DNA from: Bifidobacterium saimiriisciurei
GTDB lineage: Bacteria; Actinomycetota; Actinomycetes; Actinomycetales; Bifidobacteriaceae
Assembly (NCBI RefSeq): GCF_010667655.1
Contig: NZ_WHZU01000010.1
Location: 45,219-109,218 of the forward strand
Direction of reading: 5' to 3'
Length of the DNA stretch: 64,000 bases
Both the position numbers and the translations under genes were made by a program. Positions within the stretch are counted from its first letter, which is position 1. Each line of letters opens with the position of its first letter. The notes under the pieces are model-generated. The model was not told the DNA's origin. It worked only from the letters and a program-made list of their open reading frames with translations, and ran no database searches. This document shows positions 45,310 through 52,504 of this stretch, in pieces.

Positions 45310-46797
45310 ATGATCACCGGGGCGGTAAAGAACAAGGTTGATGACATCTGGCAGCGTATGTGGGAGGGCGGCGTCACCAACCCGGTCGAGGTGATCAGCC
45401 AGCTTACGTACCTCATGTTCATGAAGTCACTGGACGACAAGGCGCTTGCCGCCGAACGCATGGCTGAACTCACCGGCGTGCCGGTCCCTGATCCTATCTT
45501 CCCGCAGACTCCGGAGGGTCAGGCCGTCCGCTGGCATAATTTCAAGGATGCGAGCACGTCGGAGGAGATGTTCGCCATCGTGGGCCAGCAGGCGTTCCCG
45601 TTCATCCGCAACCTGCACGCCGACAACGCCTTCGCGCACAGCATGGAGGACGCCCAGTTCGGGTTCAACAAGCCGAAGACGCTGGAGAAGGCCGTCAAAG
45701 GCATCGACGACCTGCTCGACAATTACGTGAAGGACCAGGATGATCTGGGCGACCTGTACGAATACATGCTGAGCAAGCTCAACACGGCCGGTGCGAACGG
45801 CCAGTTTCGTACGCCGAAGCACATCCGCGACATGATGGTCGCGTTGGTCGACCCGCAGCCCGGGCAGAAGATCTGCGACCCGGCGTGCGGCACGGCCGGA
45901 TTCCTTATCTCCGCGGCCGAATGGATTCGTTCCCATTACGAGAGCGAGATGACTTCCGATGATTGGGACCTGTTCGACGGCCCGCAGTTCACCGGCTTCG
46001 ACACCGATCAGACCATGGTGCGCATCTCCTCCATGAACCTGCTGCTGCATGGCGTGGAGAATCCGGACGTGCGCAATCAGGACAGTCTCTCCCGCCTGAA
46101 CACCATCAGCTCGAAATTCAGCTGTATTCTCGCCAACCCGCCGTTCACCGGCTCGCTTGACGCCGAGGACGTGGATGATTCGTTGAAGACCATCATCACC
46201 ACGAAGCAGACGGAACTGTTATTCGTCGTATTGTTCCTGCGCATGTTGCGATTGGGTGGTCGATGCGCGTGCATCGTGCCGAACGGCGTGCTGTTCCGTA
46301 GCAACGCCAAGGCGTATCGTGAGTTGCGTCGGGAACTGGTGGAGAACCAGTGTCTTGAGGCGATCATCTACATGCCGTCCGGCGTGTTCAAACCGTATTC
46401 GGGCGTGAGCACCGCCGTGCTCGTGTTCACCAAGACCGATGCCCCGGATAGCACGGACCGCGTGTGGCTGTACAACATGGAACACGACGGATACACCCTT
46501 GACGACAAGCGAGACGAGGATCCGGACCACAACGACATTCCCGACATCATCGAGCGTTGGAATGATCTGGATGCTGAGGAGTCGCGCGAGCGTACGGAGA
46601 AAAGCTTCTTCATCACCCGCGACGACATCGTGAAGAACGATTACGACTTCAGCTTCAACAAATACGTGAAGGTCGAATGCGAGAAAAAGGAATACCCGCC
46701 CACATCCGAACTGATGGCCGACCTGCACGACTTGAATGCCCGTTTCGTCAATGGCCTCAACGATCTCGACACAATGCTTGCCAAGGACGGTGAGTGA
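45310..46797 (+). CDS. hsdM: Type I restriction-modification DNA methyltransferase subunit
   Basis: This 495-residue HsdM has an N-terminal helical domain (about 1-140) and an N6-adenine methyltransferase domain. Its SAM site is DPACGTAGFL (from residue 190) and its catalytic motif NPPF is at 276-279. With HsdS it methylates adenine in a bipartite site. AAAGGGCGG precedes the ATG. It is followed by hsdS after a 190-bp gap full of palindromic repeats. Confidence 0.96.
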   Translation: MITGAVKNKVDDIWQRMWEGGVTNPVEVISQLTYLMFMKSLDDKALAAERMAELTGVPVPDPIFPQTPEGQAVRWHNFKDASTSEEMFAIVGQQAFPFIRNLHADNAFAHSMEDAQFGFNKPKTLEKAVKGIDDLLDNYVKDQDDLGDLYEYMLSKLNTAGANGQFRTPKHIRDMMVALVDPQPGQKICDPACGTAGFLISAAEWIRSHYESEMTSDDWDLFDGPQFTGFDTDQTMVRISSMNLLLHGVENPDVRNQDSLSRLNTISSKFSCILANPPFTGSLDAEDVDDSLKTIITTKQTELLFVVLFLRMLRLGGRCACIVPNGVLFRSNAKAYRELRRELVENQCLEAIIYMPSGVFKPYSGVSTAVLVFTKTDAPDSTDRVWLYNMEHDGYTLDDKRDEDPDHNDIPDIIERWNDLDAEESRERTEKSFFITRDDIVKNDYDFSFNKYVKVECEKKEYPPTSELMADLHDLNARFVNGLNDLDTMLAKDGE

Positions 46798-46807
46798 TTG
46801 ACGTATT

Positions 46808-46971
46808 GGCTCCCCGCTGGAGGGGAGCTGTCGGCGTAGCCGACTGAGGGGAGAATGCTCCCGCCAGCGGGAGCTGTCAGCGAAGCCGACTGGGGGTGGT
46901 TGGACGCCTCTCCGGCCGTGACCAACCACCCCCAGTCTCGCTACGCGAGCCAGCCCCCGCCAGCGGAGGCC
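46808..46971. repeat. Cluster of three GC-rich palindromic repeat copies between hsdM and hsdS
   Basis: Two head-to-tail copies (46808-46851, 46857-46895) and one inverted copy (46931-46971) of the GGCTCCCC/GCGnAGC element. Copies two and three also form a perfect 16-bp inverted repeat, gactgggggtggttgg (46888-46903) with its complement (46922-46937). Confidence 0.72.
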
Positions 46972-46987
46972 AAGAAAGGAAACAACG

Positions 46988-48094
46988 ATGACAAGACTCG
47001 CGTTCAAACAAGTGTTCTCTGACGCGACCCGCAAGGCGACTAAAATTCCAGCCAAACAGTATAAGAAATCCGGCAAGTATCCAATCATCGATCAAAGCAT
47101 GAATGCCATTGCCGGTTATGCGGATTCGACGGAAGGTTTGTACAGTGATGTGCCGGCCATTGTGTTCGGTGATCATACCCGTGCTGTGAAATATGCCGAA
47201 CGACCGTTCTTCATCGGTGCCGATGGCACGAAGGTGCTCAAACAGGTGCGTGAGGAAGACAACCTCCGATATCTATTCCATGCATTACGGGCTGTTGATT
47301 TGCCGGATGAAGGCTATACTCGTCATTTCAAATGGCTGAAGGAATGTACATTCCGTGTTCCCGATGCGGCGGAGCAGCGGCGAATCGCCAAGATTTTGGA
47401 CTCTGTTCAAGGGCAAATCACTCTCGCCGATCAGATGTTGGAGAAGGCCGACGCCCTTATCCAATCCCGATTCATCGAGATGTTTGGGGATCCCGTAGAC
47501 AATCCGAGGAAATGGCAGAAGCGATACCTTAAGTCTTTGGGAACATTGAAAAATGGTCTGAACTTCAAACGTTCGGAACAGGGAGAATCGATACGGGTTA
47601 TTGGGGTATCGGACTTCGGGTCACGGACATCTATATCTTCCTATGAAAAAGTGCCCTTTGTCAGTCTTGCTTCCTCTCCTGCTAAGGAATGCTTCCTTGA
47701 AGATGGCGATATCTTGTTTGTGAGATCCAACGGAAACAAAAAACTCGTTGGTCGGAATATGATTGTAAATTCTCCTTTTGAACGAGTCGCATACAGTGGT
47801 TTTTGCATTCGGCTTAGGATAACCGCAAAGGAAGTCACTCCATTTTTCGTAAACAGTCTGTTGTCCAATCATGAATTAAAACAGCAGTTGTTGGGCAGCA
47901 CCCGTGGAGCAAACATCTCGAATCTCAGCCAAGGTATGCTTGCCGAGTTGCCGATTATCGTCCCGCCTCTTGCCCTCCAGAATCAGTTCGCGGAGTTTGT
48001 CACGTCGGTGGAGTTGCTCAAGTCCACGATTACCGCGGAGTGTGACCGTCTGCGGACGCTTTACGACAGTCTTGCCCAGCAGTACTTCGCGTGA
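46988..48094 (+). CDS. hsdS: Type I restriction-modification specificity subunit
   Basis: This 368-residue HsdS has two target-recognition domains separated by a conserved helix (AAEQRRIAKILDSVQGQITLADQMLEKADALIQSRF, about 125-160) and ended by a second one (about 325-368). TRD1 is about 1-120 and TRD2 about 180-320. The DNA of TRD2 (about 47500-47950) is clearly more AT-rich than its surroundings, which suggests that TRD2 was acquired by recombination. It sets the DNA site for HsdM and HsdR. AAAGGAAAC precedes the ATG. Confidence 0.92.
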   Translation: MTRLAFKQVFSDATRKATKIPAKQYKKSGKYPIIDQSMNAIAGYADSTEGLYSDVPAIVFGDHTRAVKYAERPFFIGADGTKVLKQVREEDNLRYLFHALRAVDLPDEGYTRHFKWLKECTFRVPDAAEQRRIAKILDSVQGQITLADQMLEKADALIQSRFIEMFGDPVDNPRKWQKRYLKSLGTLKNGLNFKRSEQGESIRVIGVSDFGSRTSISSYEKVPFVSLASSPAKECFLEDGDILFVRSNGNKKLVGRNMIVNSPFERVAYSGFCIRLRITAKEVTPFFVNSLLSNHELKQQLLGSTRGANISNLSQGMLAELPIIVPPLALQNQFAEFVTSVELLKSTITAECDRLRTLYDSLAQQYFA

Positions 48095-48116
48095 GCGTCG
48101 TCCCGATGCCGGAACG

Positions 48117-48158
48117 ATGGACCACGCTGCATTTCAGCTTAATTACGCCGTTGTCCAT
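48117..48158. repeat. Single 42-nt hairpin unit (ATGGA...TCCAT)
   Basis: A lone copy of the unit seen at 28794-29071 and 63835-63998, with exactly the same 42-nt length. Arms begin ATGGACCACGCTG and end CGTTGTCCAT. It starts 22 bp after the hsdS stop and could end that transcript. Confidence 0.7.
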
Positions 48159-48229
48159 CAGGAATCGAAGCTCTGTTGCAACGAGGGGCCGACCCCCGCA
48201 AGGGCGTCGGCCGTTTCCACTGAAATGAC

Positions 48230-48403
48230 TCAGTGGCCTCGTCTCAGGCTCAGCGCCAGAAGCACCAATGCCGTGATGATGATGGCTACCGACCATTCCT
48301 GACCAACCTGGTTGGCCAAGGCAAGCAGCAGTCCGGTCATCAATCCTTCACGGTATTCCCGGTCGCGTCGCTCAGGACGGTTGTCATGGTTGTTGCCTTC
48401 CAT
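48230..48403 (-). CDS. Small membrane protein of unknown function
   Basis: This 57-residue protein has a hydrophilic, Arg/Asp/Glu-rich start (MEGNNHDNRPERRDREYREG), one hydrophobic segment (about 22-52) and an Arg/His end. ATG 48403 has a perfect AAGGAGG 5 bases before it, so I prefer it to the upstream ATG at 48421. It lies antisense between hsdS and hsdR. I do not recognise the family. Confidence 0.55.
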   Translation of the reverse strand: MEGNNHDNRPERRDREYREGLMTGLLLALANQVGQEWSVAIIITALVLLALSLRRGH

Positions 48404-48916
48404 GAAAACCTCCTTGTTCATTTATGCCGGCAGTCGGCCGGCTGGCCGGCCGCCACCTTGCCGGAGACCGCGTTACCAGAATCCGGTTTGGTCCCCCTAG
48501 TTTATCGGCATCCTTCACAGTCCGGTGCTATGCTGTGTTGTAGCGGTAAGGCTGCGTTACCTTCAGGGCAAATATCGAGGCGGGCGCCAAAGACTTTCGC
48601 CCTGTCGGGCCGAACCGTTATCGGGCTTACGCCCAGGACTAACCTCCTCATTTATGCTAAAAAGAAGTCTGGTCTCCGCAAGGTGGCCAGACTTCTTGTC
48701 ATAAAGGCGTGCGGCAGTGACATCATTCAAGTTCATTCATGTTTTCGCTTTACCCACCGAATCCGCCGTAAACATCCATCACTCACTAAATCCCGCCATG
48801 AAACCCCACCCATGCCGGCGTGTCGCGGCGGGAATCAGTGAGCACAATACGAAAGTGGCCCCCGTCGCGCGGGTAAAGTGAGAAATGTCGTGACTTGCGA
48901 AGCGAAGGAGCCGGGC
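48404..48916. other. Structured non-coding stretch upstream of hsdR
   Basis: About 510 bp without a credible gene. It contains a CAGGGC/GCCCTG stem (about 48566-48606), a GGGC-ttac-GCCC hairpin (about 48623-48634), and an 11-bp hairpin AAGAAGTCTGG/CCAGACTTCTT (48662-48672, 48687-48697). The 11-bp hairpin has A-rich and T-rich flanks and could terminate in either direction. This pattern suggests a small RNA or leader, but I cannot assign a family. Confidence 0.4.
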
Positions 48917-51900
48917 ATGGGGAATTTCACGTTTCTGATGGACGAACCGAACTATGCGATGTTCGCCCGCGCGTGCGTGGAGGCCGAACAGGCGCTCTCG
49001 CTCTCACCCACCATCTGTGCGCTGAGCGCCCGACGTGCCTTCGAACTCGCCGTCAAATGGATGTACGCCGCCGACAAGACCATACGAATGCCCTACAAGG
49101 ACAACCTGCAGTCACTTGTCCATGAGCCCACGTTCCGTGCCGCCATCATGGACGAAAAACTCTGCGAAATGTTCCAATACGTCATCAAAGCCGGCAACAT
49201 CGCAGCCCACCGCAACTCCCGGCTCAAGCCCGAGGACGCCATATTCTCCTTGCAGGTGCTGTTCGCCTTCATTGAATGGATCGACTACAGCTACGGCACC
49301 CACTACGTCAAACGCGGATTCGATCCCAATGCCATACCCGCCATACGCCGCGCGATCGACGCCAAGGAACGTAAGGCCCGTGAGGATGAAGCACGCAAAC
49401 AGGCCGAGGCGCAGCTTAACGAAAAAGACGGCCGCATCGCCGAACTCGAACGCAAGATCCGCGAACTCGGCGACCAGCTCGCCCAACGCAAGGAATCGCA
49501 GCCGCCCGTCACCGTCTCCGACGAACTCGACTACTCCGAATACGAGACACGCAAACGGTTCATCGACCTCGACCTCCAATCCGTCGGATGGAATATGGAC
49601 CGCGACGTGGAAACCGAACGCGAAGTCGCCGACATGGAGGGCGAACCCGGTCGGCGAGGCCTCATCGACTACCTGCTCAAAGGCCGCGACGGCCGGCCGC
49701 TCGCTATCATCGAAGCGAAACGAACCTCATACGACCCGCGCAAGGGACTCCAGCAGGCCACGCTCTACGCCGACTGTCTGGAACGCGAATACGGGTACCG
49801 TCCGCTAATCTTCCTCTCCAATGGGTACATGACATACATCGTCGACGACCACGGCCACTACCGGCAGGTCGGCCAGGTGTTCGCGCAGGACGACATGCAA
49901 CGACTCATGACCCGGCGCGGCAAGGCCATCGACCCACGCAAGATACCGGTGAACCGCAACGTCGCTGGCGACGACAAACACTACTACCAGCTGGAAGCCA
50001 TCAACGCGGTATGCGAGAACATCCACGAAGGCCGCCGGCGCAACCTGCTCGTCATGGCCACCGGCACCGGCAAAACCCGCACCGCCGCCGCGCTCGCCGA
50101 CGTGCTCATGCGGTCCGGGCTGGTGAAGAACGTGCTGTTCCTCGCCGACCGTGTGGAACTCGTCGAACAGGCAAAGGGCGCGTTCGGCGACTACTATCCC
50201 GACTGGTGGCTGTGCAACCTGTGCAAGAACAAGAAGGACGCCGACGCGACCGTCGTGTTCTCCACCTACCAGACCATGATCAATGCCATCGACACCACGA
50301 GAGCCGACGACGGAAACGGCGGCGACCGTCCCATATTCTCGTCCGGGCATTTCGACCTCATCATCGTGGACGAGGCGCATCGGTCGATATTCCGCAAATA
50401 CCGCACGATTTTCGAGCATTTCGACGCGCTCATGGTGGGACTCACCGCCACTCCACGCGACGAAGTGGACCGCAACACCTACGATTTCTTCGACGCTGAA
50501 CACGGCGTACCCACCTACGTGTATGAATACGAGACCGCGTTGCGTGACAATGTGCTCGTGCCATACCTCAACGTCGAGGCCTCCACCAAGTTCATCGACG
50601 AGGGCATCACCTACGACGAACTTTCCGACGCCGACAAGGAACGGTTCGAGGAGGACTTCGGCAGCGGCGAGATTCCCGACGGCGGCGAGGTCTCTGACGG
50701 TTTGTCGGCTGACGGTTCGCCGTCAGTGCCCGACCATGTGGCCGCCTCCGACATCAACACGTACGTGATGAACGCCGACACCGTCGACACGGTCATCCGA
50801 GACCTGCTCGACCACGGCATCCGCACCGACGGCGGCGAACGAATCGGCAAGACCATCATCTTCGCGCAGAACCAGGCGCATGCGCGATTCATCGCCGAAC
50901 GGTTCGCCGCGCTCGAACCGACGATGAGCGCGAACGGATTCGTCAAAGTGGTGGTCAGCAGCGACGACCGCTCCAGCAGCATCATCAAGGAATTCAAAGA
51001 CAAGCCGAACCCAGTCGTCGCCGTCTCCGTCGACATGATGGACACCGGCGTCGACGTGCCAGCGGTCGTCAACCTCGTGTTCTTCAAACGCGTCCGGTCG
51101 AAAATCAAATTCCTGCAGATGATCGGCCGCGGCACCCGACTGTGCCCCGAACTCGACTGCGTGGAGAACCTCGACGGACATGACGGGGAATATGTGGGCA
51201 AACATCATTTCGTCATTTTCGACTACTGCGGCAACTTCGCGTTCTTCCGACAGCACCAGCAGACGGTAAGCAGCAGCGTACCCACGTCGCTGAGCGAACG
51301 GATATTCTCCCGCAAAACCGAACTCATCCAGTCGTTGCAGTCCAGTGCGTTCACCGACGACGAATCGGCGATGGCGTTGCGGGAACGCTGCATCGACGAC
51401 GTCTGCGGGCAGATCGCCGCCCTGGACGACACCACTGTCGCCGTGCGGCTCAGGCGCGAAGCCGTGGAACGCTACCGGCGGCGCAAGGCATTCGAGTTCC
51501 TCTCAAGCGCTGCGGTGCACGAGATCGTCAACGAACTGGCACCGATGGCGGCGTATGGCGACGACGTGTATGCGCTGCGGTTCGACGTGCTGATGTACGG
51601 ACTCATGGTCGCGGCGGCTGGTGGCGACGGCGGGGATTCCGCGGCCGGTGACGTACGTGGATACGTGGCCAAGATACGCAAGACGGTCGGGCAGCTGCGC
51701 GAGCGTATGACCATTGGCGCGGTGCGTGAACACAAGGCGGTCATCGACCGCGTCTCGTCCGACGGCGGATATCTCGAAGGCGCATCCATCGCCGAACTTG
51801 ACGACATCCGCGTGGCGTTGCGTGATCTCATCCGGTTCATCGCCGATGAAGGACGACGCAAGTCCGTCATCACCGACCTGACCGACCCGGTGACCAGCCG

Positions 51901-52399
51901 CGTCGTCGGGCAGTCGTTCGACATGCGCGAGGACTATTCGGATTACAAGGCCAAGGTCAACCGCTACGTCAATGAGCATAGGGACGACGGTGTGATTCGC
52001 AAACTGCGGCACAACGAGCCGATGACCGCCGACGACTACAGTGCGCTGGAACGCATCTTCGTAGAACAGCTCGGCAGCCGCGACGACTATGAGGCCACGT
52101 ATCGGGGCGAGCAGTTCGGCGTGCTCATCCGACGCATAGCCGGACTCGACCATGACGCCGTCAACGCGGCGCTCGGCGACTATCTTCATGAGGGGGAGTG
52201 GAGCCAGGCGCAAATCGCCTTCATGCACAAGGTCGCCGACTACGTGGAACGCAACGGGTACCTGGAACCGGGCGATCTGCTCAAGTCCCCGTTCGACAGG
52301 CCGCGGCCGATGCTCAAACTGTTCAAGACGGAAGATATGGCCGGCATCGTGGCGCGCATTCGTGAGATTAACGCGAATGCGCTGGCACCGGCCGCATGA
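48917..52399 (+). CDS. hsdR: Type I restriction enzyme R subunit with N-terminal DUF4145-like domain
   Basis: This 1160-residue motor/endonuclease subunit has an N-terminal DUF4145-like helical region (about 1-130) and a charged coiled coil (about 150-205). These are followed by an HsdR_N nuclease region (RRGLIDYLLKGRDGRPLAIIEAKRT), Walker A MATGTGKT (380-387), DEAH (485-488), motif VI IGRGTRLCPEL and an EcoEI-type C-terminal domain. It translocates DNA and cuts unmodified DNA with HsdM/HsdS. ATG 48917 has GAAGGAG; an upstream in-frame start at 48878 is less likely. The DUF4145-type domain is common in EcoEI-like HsdR and other defence proteins. Confidence 0.94.
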   Translation: MGNFTFLMDEPNYAMFARACVEAEQALSLSPTICALSARRAFELAVKWMYAADKTIRMPYKDNLQSLVHEPTFRAAIMDEKLCEMFQYVIKAGNIAAHRNSRLKPEDAIFSLQVLFAFIEWIDYSYGTHYVKRGFDPNAIPAIRRAIDAKERKAREDEARKQAEAQLNEKDGRIAELERKIRELGDQLAQRKESQPPVTVSDELDYSEYETRKRFIDLDLQSVGWNMDRDVETEREVADMEGEPGRRGLIDYLLKGRDGRPLAIIEAKRTSYDPRKGLQQATLYADCLEREYGYRPLIFLSNGYMTYIVDDHGHYRQVGQVFAQDDMQRLMTRRGKAIDPRKIPVNRNVAGDDKHYYQLEAINAVCENIHEGRRRNLLVMATGTGKTRTAAALADVLMRSGLVKNVLFLADRVELVEQAKGAFGDYYPDWWLCNLCKNKKDADATVVFSTYQTMINAIDTTRADDGNGGDRPIFSSGHFDLIIVDEAHRSIFRKYRTIFEHFDALMVGLTATPRDEVDRNTYDFFDAEHGVPTYVYEYETALRDNVLVPYLNVEASTKFIDEGITYDELSDADKERFEEDFGSGEIPDGGEVSDGLSADGSPSVPDHVAASDINTYVMNADTVDTVIRDLLDHGIRTDGGERIGKTIIFAQNQAHARFIAERFAALEPTMSANGFVKVVVSSDDRSSSIIKEFKDKPNPVVAVSVDMMDTGVDVPAVVNLVFFKRVRSKIKFLQMIGRGTRLCPELDCVENLDGHDGEYVGKHHFVIFDYCGNFAFFRQHQQTVSSSVPTSLSERIFSRKTELIQSLQSSAFTDDESAMALRERCIDDVCGQIAALDDTTVAVRLRREAVERYRRRKAFEFLSSAAVHEIVNELAPMAAYGDDVYALRFDVLMYGLMVAAAGGDGGDSAAGDVRGYVAKIRKTVGQLRERMTIGAVREHKAVIDRVSSDGGYLEGASIAELDDIRVALRDLIRFIADEGRRKSVITDLTDPVTSRVVGQSFDMREDYSDYKAKVNRYVNEHRDDGVIRKLRHNEPMTADDYSALERIFVEQLGSRDDYEATYRGEQFGVLIRRIAGLDHDAVNAALGDYLHEGEWSQAQIAFMHKVADYVERNGYLEPGDLLKSPFDRPRPMLKLFKTEDMAGIVARIREINANALAPAA

Positions 52400-52450
52400 C
52401 GACAGAGCGTATGGGTGTATGGGCGTGCATATGCATATGTGGAATGAAAA

Positions 52451-52484
52451 AAGTTCCCCGGGCTCTTACGAGTCCGGGGAACTT
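52451..52484 (-). terminator. Intrinsic terminator after hypD
   Basis: aagttccccgg (52451-52461) and ccggggaactt (52474-52484) pair perfectly; the minus strand continues TTTTTTCATT. It lies between convergent hsdR and hypD. Confidence 0.85.
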
Positions 52485-52504
52485 CTTCTGATTCGACCTA
52501 CTGA

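Noticed and set aside
46988..48094. Truncated hsdS
   Set aside because: Both recognition domains and both conserved helices are present; 368 residues is within the family range.
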